DNA of 64,000 nt from Rubritalea tangerina (GTDB taxonomy: Bacteria; Verrucomicrobiota; Verrucomicrobiia; Verrucomicrobiales; Akkermansiaceae): NCBI RefSeq assembly GCF_042683245.1, contig NZ_JBHUJB010000031.1, forward strand, positions 65,079 to 129,078. Direction: 5' to 3'. This document shows positions 17,139 to 26,304 of the stretch, in pieces; position 1 is the first letter of the stretch, and each line of letters begins with the position of its first letter. Made by a program: the position numbers and the translations under genes. The notes beneath the pieces are model-generated. The model worked only from the letters and a program-made list of their open reading frames with translations. It was not told the DNA's origin and did not search any database.

Positions 17139-17900
17139 ATGGTGAATGATGTTAGTGAATTTGATAGGGATGCTTGGTTAGCACGGATTGATGTAACTCA
17201 GGGTTTTACACCATTGTTAGAGCATCTTCCTGGTGTTTCATTTTTTGCTAAGAACTTGGATGGGGCATTGATGAAGGCTAACCAGAACTTCTTGGTACGA
17301 TTTGGGTTTCGTGATGAGAGTGAGTTGATCGGCAAGACTGACTATGATTTATTTCCGCCAAGTTTGGTTGAGAATTTTCGCAAAGACGACTTGGAGGTGA
17401 TTGGGACGAGTACGCCGAAGTTAAATATCATTGAGTTGTTCTTTAACAGGCAGGGACTTCCAGATTGGTACTTTACCAACAAGCTACCAATTCTAGATAA
17501 GGATGGTGAGGCCATTGGGGTGATGGGGGTGACGTGGAGTCATGGGGGATCTCAAGAGAGGATGCAGCCGTTTTCTAGAGTGGCACCAGCGATTGAATTT
17601 ATTCGCGAGAATTTCAGAAGTAAGGTGACGATTCAGGAGCTAGCGGAGATGTCGGGCTTTTCGACGCGGCAATTTGGCAGGCATTTCCAGGATGCATTTG
17701 GGACAACCCCACAGCAATTCATCATGAAGACGCGGATTCAGGCAGCTTGTGAAGAATTGCGAAAAAGTGACATGGACCTAGCAACCTTAGCGATGAATTT
17801 GGGATTTTACGACCAGAGTTCTTTTACGATGCATTTTCGAAAGCATATTGGTGTGACGCCATTACAATTTAGAAAGCAAAACCGTGAAAGTTCTCAATAA
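17139..17900 (+). CDS. AraC family transcriptional regulator with N-terminal PAS domain
   Basis: A 253-residue regulator. Residues about 20-133 form a PAS-type sensor (LEHLPGVSFFAKNLDGALMKAN, then DESELIGKTDYDLFPP). Residues about 155-250 form two helix-turn-helix units of the AraC/XylS type (TIQELAEMSGFSTRQFGRHFQ and LATLAMNLGFYDQSSFTMHFRKHIGVTPLQFR). PAS-AraC combinations sense small ligands or redox state and usually control adjacent sugar genes. It is divergent from the Gfo/Idh gene across 76 bases, and the DUF1080-dehydrogenase fusion follows 106 bases downstream on the same strand. No signal peptide. The ligand is unknown. Confidence 0.92.
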   Translation: MVNDVSEFDRDAWLARIDVTQGFTPLLEHLPGVSFFAKNLDGALMKANQNFLVRFGFRDESELIGKTDYDLFPPSLVENFRKDDLEVIGTSTPKLNIIELFFNRQGLPDWYFTNKLPILDKDGEAIGVMGVTWSHGGSQERMQPFSRVAPAIEFIRENFRSKVTIQELAEMSGFSTRQFGRHFQDAFGTTPQQFIMKTRIQAACEELRKSDMDLATLAMNLGFYDQSSFTMHFRKHIGVTPLQFRKQNRESSQ

Positions 17901-18006
17901 AATTTACGTGGGCCTGAAAACGGGAGTGATGGTGTCCGATATATCATAAAAATTGTCTCTCCAATCCAAGATGTGAGCGTGGTGCTATGTTTAATTAGAA
18001 GTATCT

Positions 18007-21000
18007 ATGAGAACAATTGGACTAGGATTAATACTGGTGTTGCCATTGGCGGCAGAGGCGCAGGAGAGGATCTTTGATGGGGCGAGCCTTAAGGGGTGGT
18101 CTGGCAACAAAGAGATATGGCGTGTAGAGGATAAGGCGATCACTGCAGAGATTAGGGCTGGGGAGCGTTTGGGGAGGAATGAGTTTATCTTTTTTGATGA
18201 GCAACTGGGGGATTTTGAGCTCAATTTACAGTATCGGATTAGTGGTGGCCCGACAGCGAATTCTGGGATTCAGATTCGCAGTGAGAAGAAGAATGGGAGT
18301 GCTGTGGGGTATCAATGTGATTTGGATGATGGGAAGACCTGGCTGGGACGGATCTATGATGAGCATGGCCGTGCATTGATTACGGAGCGTGGTACTCTAA
18401 CTAAAATTGGTGTAGATGGTAAGCGCCACCAGCTTCCTTTTATTGAAGACCCAAGGACATTAGAGAAGTTTGCGAAGAAAGATGATTGGAATAGTTATCG
18501 CATCGTAGCGAAAGGGCATCGGATTGAGATCTCTATCAACGGGCGTCATTTCACGACTTTAGAGGATTACCAGGAAGGGCAGTATGATTTGTCTGGGCTC
18601 TTGGCATTTCAGATTCACAGCGGTGTGGGTCCAGCAAAGATTCAGTTCAAGGATGTTGAGCTGACAAAATTTGAGAGCAAGCAGACAGGGAAGAAGGCGA
18701 CAAAGGCATCGTTGGGCATTGTTCCTAAGGATGCGCCGAATATTGGTTTTGAGATGGGAAATCTGGATGGATGGACATTTGAGGGCGATGCTTTTGAAGG
18801 ACAGCCAGTGAAATCAGGGGCGCTTGCGCAGCGCATGCGTGGTACGAAGAGTAATGCTGACGGTGCTTTTTGGTATGGGGGCTACGAGGTACGAAAGAGT
18901 GATGCTCCAACTGGGGTGATGCGTTCAAAGAGTTTTCGTGTGACCCACCCGTGGGCATCTGTGCGAGTGGGCGGCGGTGCAGGAAATGGCACGCGGGTAG
19001 AAATAGTCGAGAAAGCTGGCGACAAGGTGATCAAAGCATTCAAAGGGAGTAATTTAGAGCCTATGAGTGTGCAGTCAGTGAACTTGTCCAAGTTCAAAGG
19101 CAAAGAAATCTATGTTCGTATCGTGGACGAGGCGAAAGGTGGATGGGGGCATATCAACTACGATGACTTTAGGTTTCATGAGACGAAGCCGAAGGGGGGA
19201 GGAAAAGGGCCATTGTTGTGGGCTCTGGGGGCGAACCCCAACCAGTCCGATAAGAACGAGACTGTCAGAGACATGCTCATTCCGGAAGGTTTTGAAGTCA
19301 GCACGGCGCTTTCGGAACCTCAGGTCAAGCAGCCGATTGGTTTCACTTTTGATGCAAAAGGAAGACTGTGGGTGGCGGAGGCATTTGCCTATCCACGTCG
19401 GGCAAAGGATGGGGAAGGGAAGGATACGCTCTTAATTTTTGAGGATAGCAATGGCGACGGGAAGTTTGACAAGCGGACTGTGTTTGCTGACAACTTGAAC
19501 TTAGTGAGTGGGTTTGAAGTTGGGTATGGTGGGGTATTTGTGGCCTGTGCACCGGAGTTTTTATTTATTCCTGATAAGGATGGTGATGATGTTCCAGATA
19601 GTGAGCCTGTGGTGCTCTTAGATGGTTTTGATACCGCGGACACGCACGAGACCCCCAATTCCTTTATGTGGGGCAATGACGGTTGGTTATACGGCTGTCA
19701 CGGGGTTTTTAACAAATCTAGGGTTGGGAAGCCAAACACACCTAAGAAGGACAGACTGTATATGGAAGCTGCAGTTTGGCGTTACCACCCGGTGAAAGAT
19801 GTATTTGAAATCTATGCCAACGGGGGATCTAACCAATGGGGGCTGACCTACAGTGCTGATGGGGAGATGTTTATGACGCACTGTCGTTCGGCGTGGGGCT
19901 TGGGGCCTGTGACTCAGGTTTTCCGAGATGGACACTATTGGTCACAAGCTAACAGGAATCACGAAGGTTTCATTGCGACGGATCAACCTGGGTACAGGGC
20001 AAGGAAGCTTCCTGCGGACAACTACATGACTTCAGTGGCTGCCTATGGGCACGGTGAGGGTGGTGCAGGTAAGGCTGGAACGCGCAGTATTTTTGGTGGG
20101 CACTCGCATGTGGGTTCGATGGTTTACCTCGGTGATAACTGGCCTGAGTCCTACCGTGGGAACTTATTTACTAACAACCTTCATGGTAGTCAGATGAACC
20201 GCGAGTTGCTCAAGAAATGGGATTCAGCGTATTTGTCATCGAGTCAAGGAAACGACCAGCTTTACTCAGCTGATCCAGAATATTTGGCAGTGCATTTAAA
20301 GTACGGACCTGATGGGGCGGTCTACTTTTCGGACTGGGCAGATAAACAACAGTGTCATAACAACCGACACGACATTTGGAATCGCACAAATGGGCGGGTT
20401 TATAAGATGGTTTGGAAGGATGGCTATCAGGCACGTAAAATTGACCTTACCAAAACGAGCGCGAAAGGTTTATTGAAGTGTTTAGATCATAAGAACGAGT
20501 GGTTCTCCCACATGGCGCAGCATGAATTTGCGCAGCGTCGGGCGGCGGGACAGGACCTGAGTGCTATTTATGGGCCACTGATTAAGGGGGTGCAGGACAA
20601 GACCAGTCAGAACCGCTTACGTTATCTTGTTTCATTACATGCTGCTGGAGGTCTCAATGATGCTCTCTACCAAGCATTATTGCAGGACTCGGATCCCGTG
20701 ATAGTGAAGCAAGCATTGGTTTTCCTTACCGAGCAGGATGTTGAGAAGAGCAAAGGATTCGGAAGCCAGTTGGTAGAGCTTGCCAAGGCGAGTACGGATG
20801 CAACCGTTAGACTCTATCTTGCTGGTGCGTGCCAGAAGAGGATTGCCGAGCCATACGCGAAGCAAATCTTAGAGGTATTGGCGATGAGAGCGGAGGATGT
20901 GGAAGATCGTTTTATTCCGAAGATGATCTGGTATGCCTACAGTAGCTATGCGGATGAGAACCTTGATGCCTCACTAGCTTTAGCCCAGAAGACACCACTT

Positions 21001-21525
21001 CCAACCCTAAGGCGTTCTATCTATTGGCATGCAATGAAAAAGGATGCTAACAAGACAGTGGCAGCAGCTTTGTCTTTGCAGGGGAGTGCGATGCTCAGTG
21101 ATGCTGTAGAGGCTATGTCTCATGCATTGATGTTTGAGGAAAAGGCCAATGCTCCAGCTCGTTGGCAGGAACTCGCTCTCAAAGCTCAAGGGGAAAGCCC
21201 TGGATCGGCTAAGGCCATCAAGGATCTAAACACGAAGTTTGGCCTGCAGGAGATCGATCAGAAGGCTGTGATTGCCGAGAGGAAAAAGGCTGCAAAAGGT
21301 GTGTTTATGGTCTGTGCGGCATGTCACGCACCGGGCAAAGACCAACCCGGTCCCTCACTTGAGGAAATTGCTGCAGTCTATGATAACAAAGCAGACATTA
21401 TCAAATGGGTGAAAAACCCCGGTAAGAAGCGCGACAAGTATCCTAACATGCCAGGTTTCCCTCACATGACCGAGAAAGATCTGGAATTGGTTGCAGAGTA
21501 TCTGTTAGATGTAGGTGAGGAATAA
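18007..21525 (+). CDS. exported DUF1080 / membrane-bound dehydrogenase / HEAT / cytochrome c fusion protein
   Basis: An exported chain of 1172 residues with four parts. After a signal peptide (about 1-20, AEAQ) comes a DUF1080 (3-keto-disaccharide hydrolase) domain, about 22-215, opening RIFDGASLKGWSG and containing NSGIQIRS. A beta-sandwich of about 230-390 follows. The Pirellula/Verrucomicrobium-type dehydrogenase beta-propeller spans about 410-820 (MLIPEGFEVSTAL, GRLWVAEAFAYP, NSFMWGNDGWLYG). HEAT-like helices run to about 1070. The C-terminal haem domain has CAACH and a NMPGFPHM methionine. The layout suggests periplasmic sugar oxidation passing electrons to haem c, with the keto product processed on the same chain; this is inference. 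It lies downstream of the PAS-AraC gene. Confidence 0.88.
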   Translation: MRTIGLGLILVLPLAAEAQERIFDGASLKGWSGNKEIWRVEDKAITAEIRAGERLGRNEFIFFDEQLGDFELNLQYRISGGPTANSGIQIRSEKKNGSAVGYQCDLDDGKTWLGRIYDEHGRALITERGTLTKIGVDGKRHQLPFIEDPRTLEKFAKKDDWNSYRIVAKGHRIEISINGRHFTTLEDYQEGQYDLSGLLAFQIHSGVGPAKIQFKDVELTKFESKQTGKKATKASLGIVPKDAPNIGFEMGNLDGWTFEGDAFEGQPVKSGALAQRMRGTKSNADGAFWYGGYEVRKSDAPTGVMRSKSFRVTHPWASVRVGGGAGNGTRVEIVEKAGDKVIKAFKGSNLEPMSVQSVNLSKFKGKEIYVRIVDEAKGGWGHINYDDFRFHETKPKGGGKGPLLWALGANPNQSDKNETVRDMLIPEGFEVSTALSEPQVKQPIGFTFDAKGRLWVAEAFAYPRRAKDGEGKDTLLIFEDSNGDGKFDKRTVFADNLNLVSGFEVGYGGVFVACAPEFLFIPDKDGDDVPDSEPVVLLDGFDTADTHETPNSFMWGNDGWLYGCHGVFNKSRVGKPNTPKKDRLYMEAAVWRYHPVKDVFEIYANGGSNQWGLTYSADGEMFMTHCRSAWGLGPVTQVFRDGHYWSQANRNHEGFIATDQPGYRARKLPADNYMTSVAAYGHGEGGAGKAGTRSIFGGHSHVGSMVYLGDNWPESYRGNLFTNNLHGSQMNRELLKKWDSAYLSSSQGNDQLYSADPEYLAVHLKYGPDGAVYFSDWADKQQCHNNRHDIWNRTNGRVYKMVWKDGYQARKIDLTKTSAKGLLKCLDHKNEWFSHMAQHEFAQRRAAGQDLSAIYGPLIKGVQDKTSQNRLRYLVSLHAAGGLNDALYQALLQDSDPVIVKQALVFLTEQDVEKSKGFGSQLVELAKASTDATVRLYLAGACQKRIAEPYAKQILEVLAMRAEDVEDRFIPKMIWYAYSSYADENLDASLALAQKTPLPTLRRSIYWHAMKKDANKTVAAALSLQGSAMLSDAVEAMSHALMFEEKANAPARWQELALKAQGESPGSAKAIKDLNTKFGLQEIDQKAVIAERKKAAKGVFMVCAACHAPGKDQPGPSLEEIAAVYDNKADIIKWVKNPGKKRDKYPNMPGFPHMTEKDLELVAEYLLDVGEE

Positions 21526-21557
21526 GTAGGCTACTCACAATATAACCAGAATGAGAA

Positions 21558-21578
21558 GGGGAGGTTTAGTGCCTCCCC
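21558..21578 (+). promoter_or_regulatory. hairpin just upstream of the galM start
   Basis: GGGGAGG (21558-21564) pairs with CCTCCCC (21572-21578), ending 9 bases before the ATG at 21588. There is no T run. The left arm contains the only Shine-Dalgarno-like GGAGG near this start, so folding could influence translation, or it may be a weak terminator of the preceding gene. Confidence 0.4.
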
Positions 21579-21587
21579 CATAGACTT

Positions 21588-22610
21588 ATGAATACGATGC
21601 AAGCAATGAGGTATGTGTTAGAGAGTGAAAATTCTCAGATACGTGTGGAGGTGAGTAATTTAGGTGCGAGTTTAATAAAGCTTGAGTGTACCGACAGAGA
21701 TGGGCGTCTTGGGGATGTGGTTGTTGGGCCGGAGAGTATGGCTCAACTAGCAGAGAATCAGTCGTACATGGGCAGCACTGTGGGACGTTTTGCTAATAGG
21801 ATAGCTAGGGGGGAATACAGAGATTCAGGAAAGTTGGTAAAGTTGTCTGTGAATGATGGGGCGAATCATTTGCATGGAGGGCTTGGTGGGATTCACAAGG
21901 TGTTATGGGAGGTAGAGAGTCAGAGTAAGGATTCTATTACCTTTGTTTATGTATCAGCAGATGGAGATGATGGTTATCCTGGGGAATTAGTAATGCGTGC
22001 TCGTTATTCTTTAGATGGAGAGAATCAACTCTCAGTGTGTTATGAGGCTGAGGCGGATGCAAGGACACCAGTCAATTTAGCTCAGCATGCGTATTGGAAT
22101 CTGACGGGGAATCCCAAGGAATCAATTGAGCGACATGAAGTTCAGAGTGGGTCAGCATTGGCCTATTTAGAGCTTAATGAGGAGGTTTTACCGACTGGAG
22201 CCATTGCCCCATCTGAGGGGACTGTATTTGACTTTACGAAGTGGAGAGCACTTGGGGATGGATTAGAGTCAGGTGCTGAGCAAATTGTGAGAGCTGGTGG
22301 GTACGATCATTGTCTGGTATTCTCAGATTGTGTGAGCGGTACGTTAGAACACAGTATCACTGTTAGAGATGTGGGAAGTGGGAGAGTTATGGAAGTAATG
22401 ACGAACATGCCAGGGGTTCAGCTCTATTCGGGAAATTTTCTGGATGGATCAGAGCTCGGTAAAGGGGGAGCTATTGAGCACAGAACAGGTTTATGTTTGG
22501 AGACGCAGCATTACCCCGATGCTGTCAATCACGCGCATTTTCCGTCGGCAATCCTTGAGCCTGGTGAGAAGTATGAGCATCACATCAGGTATCGTTTTTC
22601 AACCATGTGA
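21588..22610 (+). CDS. galM: aldose 1-epimerase (galactose mutarotase)
   Basis: GalM interconverts alpha and beta anomers of aldoses. The 340-residue protein has the family hallmarks: GRFANRIARGEY near residue 67, NHLHGG with His96, QHAYWNL with the general-acid His167, and late CLETQHYPDAVNH with the catalytic-base Glu. No signal peptide is evident, so it is cytosolic. The gene lies 62 bases after the DUF1080-dehydrogenase fusion on the same strand, which fits a sugar-use role, and ends at a terminator. Codon use is relatively rich in AGA, AGG and ATA, unlike the preceding gene. Confidence 0.93.
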   Translation: MNTMQAMRYVLESENSQIRVEVSNLGASLIKLECTDRDGRLGDVVVGPESMAQLAENQSYMGSTVGRFANRIARGEYRDSGKLVKLSVNDGANHLHGGLGGIHKVLWEVESQSKDSITFVYVSADGDDGYPGELVMRARYSLDGENQLSVCYEAEADARTPVNLAQHAYWNLTGNPKESIERHEVQSGSALAYLELNEEVLPTGAIAPSEGTVFDFTKWRALGDGLESGAEQIVRAGGYDHCLVFSDCVSGTLEHSITVRDVGSGRVMEVMTNMPGVQLYSGNFLDGSELGKGGAIEHRTGLCLETQHYPDAVNHAHFPSAILEPGEKYEHHIRYRFSTM

Positions 22611-22617
22611 ATAGCAA

Positions 22618-22654
22618 ACATGCGCAGGACGAGGAGTCTTGCGCATGTGTTTTT
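22618..22654 (+). terminator. rho-independent terminator after galM
   Basis: ACATGCGCA (22618-22626) pairs with TGCGCATGT (22640-22648) and is followed by a short T run. It lies between the convergent galM and msrA genes. Confidence 0.8.
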
Positions 22655-22688
22655 GTGGGGGGATTGAGAGGCTGAGCGTAGGACGAAA

Positions 22689-23339
22689 TTACTCGGCAAC
22701 TTTTTTAGCATTTTCGAGCCCGAGCTTTTTCATTTTTGGGGCAATGATCATGCGGCAATAGCCATTCTTTTTCCCATTAATTTTATAGTAATCTTGGTGA
22801 TAGACCTCAGCTGGGTAAAAGGTGGTTGCTTTGGTGATTTCGGTTACGATGGGTGATTTAAAGTCCTTTTGGGCTGCTTGCATGGAGGCTTTAGCAGCAT
22901 TTTTTTGTTCTTCAGTGTAGTAGTAGATTGCGGATCTGTACTGGGTGCCGACGTCATTGCCTTGGCGGTTGAGAGTGGTTGGGTCGTGAGCTTTCCAGAA
23001 CCACTCAAGGATGGTTTCTGTAGAGATTTTGTTTGGATCGTAAACGAGGTGTACAACTTCAGCATGACCGGTAGCACCAGTGCAGATGTCTTTGTAGGTT
23101 GGGTTTTTGAGTGAACCACCGGTGTAGCCTGAGACGGCTGATTTGATACCGTCTAGACGGTTGTAGATGGCTTCAACACACCAGAAGCATCCGGCTCCTA
23201 GGCTAATTTGCTGGTGGCCTTCTGGGACGGTAGGCATTTTTGCGGGTGATTTGTCTGCGGACATAAGTGTTTGGTTACTGAAGTAAGTGAAAGCGATGGC
23301 AGCTACTGCGGCGAGGTAGAGGAATGGTTTTATTTTCAT
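22689..23339 (-). CDS. msrA: peptide-methionine (S)-S-oxide reductase MsrA, membrane-anchored or exported
   Basis: MsrA reduces methionine-S-sulfoxide in damaged proteins. The catalytic motif GAGCFWC places the nucleophile at Cys51, and the SGYTGG, GATGHAEVV and YHQDYY blocks are all present. A Cys near the C-terminus (NGYCRM) can act as resolving residue. At 216 residues it is longer than cytosolic MsrA because of an N-terminal hydrophobic segment (about 5-22), so it probably works in the periplasm. It precedes an M48-type lipoprotein peptidase on the opposite side of a shared direction of transcription, 32 bases apart, suggesting a joint envelope-quality role. Confidence 0.95.
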   Translation of the reverse strand: MKIKPFLYLAAVAAIAFTYFSNQTLMSADKSPAKMPTVPEGHQQISLGAGCFWCVEAIYNRLDGIKSAVSGYTGGSLKNPTYKDICTGATGHAEVVHLVYDPNKISTETILEWFWKAHDPTTLNRQGNDVGTQYRSAIYYYTEEQKNAAKASMQAAQKDFKSPIVTEITKATTFYPAEVYHQDYYKINGKKNGYCRMIIAPKMKKLGLENAKKVAE

Positions 23340-23371
23340 GGTGGGTGCTCCTTATAAGGGGTAGGAGGTGG

Positions 23372-24160
23372 CTAGCGGCGATTATATTCCCGCATTGCGA
23401 CAGGCATGAAGTTTTCTAGGGCGCGGATACGCGTGCTATCGAGTGGGTGGGTGCGGAGGAATTCTGGGGTATTTCGGCCTTGTTTAGCATTGTAGGCGGA
23501 AAAGCGTTTCCACATTTTTACGGCTTCGCGTGGGTCATAGCCGGCTTTTGCCATGTAGATGGTACCGACTCTGTCGGCTTCGAGTTCGTGGCTACGTGAG
23601 TGAGGGAGGGCAACCCCGACGGTAGCGGCAGTACCGTAAGCTCCAGCGATCGCGGCGCGTTCACCGCCACTGGCTCCGTTATGGCGAGCGACTTGGTCGA
23701 GAGCGATGGCACCTAGGACGAGTCCTAGGCGTTGCATTTGTTGTTTTCCGACATGGTTTGAGGTAACGTGAGCGATTTCATGGCCGACGACAGTAGCGAG
23801 TCCAGCATCGGTCTGGGTGATTTTGAACATGCCGGTGTGGACGCCAACTTTCCCACCTGGAAGGGCGAAGGCATTGGGGGTGGGATCGTCAAAGACAACA
23901 AATTCCCAGCGTGCATTAGGGAGGTTAATCACTGGCTTGAGGCGTGCAGCCACGCGCCTTAGCTGGGCGTTATACGTGGCATTGGTGGAGACTTTCTTCT
24001 TCTTTTTGATGAGGGCAAATTCTTCAGCTCCTCGTGCCTGGAGGCTGGCACTGGTTTGAGTCACCCGAACATTTCCAGACTGATCGACAGCTGGTGGCGC
24101 CATACAGGCGTAGAAGCTGAGTGTTAGAGCACCCAGTATCGGAGTGTAAAAACGTTTCAT
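23372..24160 (-). CDS. M48 family metallopeptidase, probable lipoprotein
   Basis: A 262-residue envelope peptidase with the zinc motif HEIAHVTSNH and the third-ligand block SHELEADRVGTIYMAKAGYDP, as in the LoiP/BepA (YggG) group of M48 enzymes that degrade misfolded envelope proteins. I use ATG 24160 because MKRFYTPILGALTLSFYAC reads as a signal peptide ending in a Cys; the lipobox (FYAC) is imperfect, so a soluble exported form is possible. The frame continues upstream to 24208 but adds a polar tail. The msrA gene follows 32 bases downstream on the same strand. Confidence 0.9.
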   Translation of the reverse strand: MKRFYTPILGALTLSFYACMAPPAVDQSGNVRVTQTSASLQARGAEEFALIKKKKKVSTNATYNAQLRRVAARLKPVINLPNARWEFVVFDDPTPNAFALPGGKVGVHTGMFKITQTDAGLATVVGHEIAHVTSNHVGKQQMQRLGLVLGAIALDQVARHNGASGGERAAIAGAYGTAATVGVALPHSRSHELEADRVGTIYMAKAGYDPREAVKMWKRFSAYNAKQGRNTPEFLRTHPLDSTRIRALENFMPVAMREYNRR

Positions 24161-24296
24161 AAGAGAGGAATTATACCGTGAAATGGCAGTGATGTAAATT
24201 CCATTCAAGAGCTAATCGATGAATGTTGGATTTGGGTAATTTGGCTAGTGAGCGTCTTTTCTGTTGGCTAACTGCTAGATATTTTTTTAGTGTGGG

Positions 24297-25241
24297 ATGG
24301 TGACTCAGAGGCCGCCAGTAATAGATGTAAAGGGAGTTTGTAAGAAGTACCCGGGGAAAGTAGAAGCACTCAAGGGGGTAGATTTGCAGGTGGGAGCGGG
24401 AGAGATATTTGGTTTGTTAGGACCGAATGGTGCTGGCAAGAGTACCTTGCTGAAGGTGTTACTGACGATTATTCGTCCGAGTCGGTGCAGTGGGGTGATG
24501 CTGGGGCAGCCAATTGGGCACAAGAAAACCTTGCAGAAAGTGGGTTATTTACCGGAGCACGTCCAATTTCCTGAATATCTTAGTGGGCGCCAAGTAATTC
24601 GTTATGCAGCTGGCTTATCAGGGATTTGTCCGAAGTTTTGCAAGAAGAGGGAGGAAGAGCTATTAGAGTTTGTTGGGATGAGTGCTTGGGCGAATAGGAA
24701 GCTGAGGACGTATTCGAAGGGGATGAAGCAACGGATAGGTTTGGCGCAGGCTTTAGTGAATGATCCTGAGATTGTATTTTTGGATGAACCTACTGACGGA
24801 GTGGATCCTAAAGGGCGGGCCGAAATGCGAGAGGTGCTGAAATTATTACGATCGCAAGGGCGGACAGTGTTTATCAATAGCCATTTGTTAGGTGAGTTAG
24901 AGATGGTGTGTGATAGTGTGGCGATATTGAACCACGGTGAGGTGGTACGTCATGGTTCATTGAGTGAGTTGACAGGGAGAGGCGAGAAGGTGGTGATTGG
25001 GATTCGGGGGCATCTTGGGGCTGAGCTTCGTTCGGCGATTAGGAGGCATCTGGAGTTTAGCATGCACAAGCACAGCATTCATTTGGAGACTGCGGAGCTT
25101 GAGCGGGTGCAGCCAGTGATTGATTTATTGAGGGAGCACGATGTGGTTATTGAGTCGTTGGGGAAAGAGGGGCAGTCACTGGAGAGTTTATTTTTGGATA
25201 GTGTGGACGCAAGTAATCTAGAGAAAGGAGCAGGGGCGTGA
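24297..25241 (+). CDS. ABC transporter ATP-binding protein
   Basis: A 314-residue nucleotide-binding subunit of an ABC-2 type exporter. Walker A GPNGAGKST, the signature region YSKGMKQRIGLAQAL, Walker B IVFLDEPTDGVDP and the H-loop INSHLLGELE are intact. The C-terminal 90 residues form the extra domain seen in gliding or copper-processing (GldA/NosF-like) exporters. It overlaps the permease gene by four bases (GTGA), so the products are translated together as a transporter. The cargo is unknown; the context of ECF sigma genes downstream gives no direct clue. Confidence 0.93.
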   Translation: MVTQRPPVIDVKGVCKKYPGKVEALKGVDLQVGAGEIFGLLGPNGAGKSTLLKVLLTIIRPSRCSGVMLGQPIGHKKTLQKVGYLPEHVQFPEYLSGRQVIRYAAGLSGICPKFCKKREEELLEFVGMSAWANRKLRTYSKGMKQRIGLAQALVNDPEIVFLDEPTDGVDPKGRAEMREVLKLLRSQGRTVFINSHLLGELEMVCDSVAILNHGEVVRHGSLSELTGRGEKVVIGIRGHLGAELRSAIRRHLEFSMHKHSIHLETAELERVQPVIDLLREHDVVIESLGKEGQSLESLFLDSVDASNLEKGAGA

Positions 25242-26260
25242 TTCAGACAGTGACATTGTTGATGGATTCGTTGCGCATGGTTTTAGCACGAAAGTTGTTT
25301 TGGGTAAGTGTGATTATCTCTGCCTTGATTGGGGTCATCTACTTATCGATTTCATTGGTACCAGAAGGGGTCTCATTTTTGTTTGGCGCTTATATTTTTG
25401 AGAACACTTTGTTTACGAGTGAGACTCAAGAAGGTGAGTGGTTTTACATCATCATCTTTACGAACTTCATCAATCGTTATTGGTTAGGTAGTGGAGCCTT
25501 ATTGCTAGCTTTGATCACGACGGTTTCTGTTTTTCCTGAATTTACAAAGAATGGTGCGATTGAGGTGTCATTATCGAAGCCTGTATCACGGGTGAAGTTA
25601 TTTATAGTAAAGTATATTGGGTGTTTACTTTTTGTGGTATTGCAGACGGGGTTATTTGCTTTGCTGGCATTTATAGCGGTGTATTTGCGCTTAGGTTACT
25701 TGAACTGGAGTTTGTTTTGGGTCGTTGGTGTGATTACCTTCGCGTTTAGTTTGATTCACTGTGTGCAAGTGTTAGTGGGGGTCATTACGCGTTCTAGTTT
25801 GGTAGCGCTCTTATGCGGGGTATTATTTTGGGCGATGGTGTGGTTGGTGCAAGTGACTGAGCAGACGATGTATTTGAATACCTATGCGGTAGTGGAGGAA
25901 AAGATGGATATTGATTGGAAGACAGGAACGATGAGTGGCTATGACGAGGATCGTGCAGTCGATGATCAGGCTGCAGGGTATTACGATCTCATAAGGAAAG
26001 CTAGTCTCCCTCTGCCTAAGGTTCGTGATGTCACCTTGTCCGCTGATCGGTTGGTGGTATTTCGAGATAGCGGCTCAGTGTTAGAGCAGATTGATTTACT
26101 TGAATCGATTGAGAAAAATGACATCCAGAAGAAGTCTCAGCGTGCAGAAAGGAGAGCTAGGGAGAGGAATAGCACGAGTTATATTATGTTGAGCTCTTTG
26201 GCATTTGAGTTCGTTGTATTGATGATTGGCTGCTGGATTTTTGTCAGAAAAGATTATTGA
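25238..26260 (+). CDS. ABC-2 type transporter permease
   Basis: A 340-residue membrane subunit with about six hydrophobic segments (near 18-37, 75-95, 125-150, 160-182, 188-205 and 317-336). A long soluble section between about 210 and 310 lies between the fifth and last helices, the large extracytoplasmic loop seen in NosY/YhaP-like permeases. It starts with GTG inside the stop of the ATP-binding gene. The last charged stretch (RAERRARERN) precedes the final helix. Substrate unknown. The ECF sigma gene follows 44 bases later on the same strand and may share the transcript. Confidence 0.85.
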   Translation: MIQTVTLLMDSLRMVLARKLFWVSVIISALIGVIYLSISLVPEGVSFLFGAYIFENTLFTSETQEGEWFYIIIFTNFINRYWLGSGALLLALITTVSVFPEFTKNGAIEVSLSKPVSRVKLFIVKYIGCLLFVVLQTGLFALLAFIAVYLRLGYLNWSLFWVVGVITFAFSLIHCVQVLVGVITRSSLVALLCGVLFWAMVWLVQVTEQTMYLNTYAVVEEKMDIDWKTGTMSGYDEDRAVDDQAAGYYDLIRKASLPLPKVRDVTLSADRLVVFRDSGSVLEQIDLLESIEKNDIQKKSQRAERRARERNSTSYIMLSSLAFEFVVLMIGCWIFVRKDY

Positions 26261-26304
26261 TGTCGCTAAGTGCTGGATGAAAGACTTGAAGAGGTCATGC
26301 GGTA

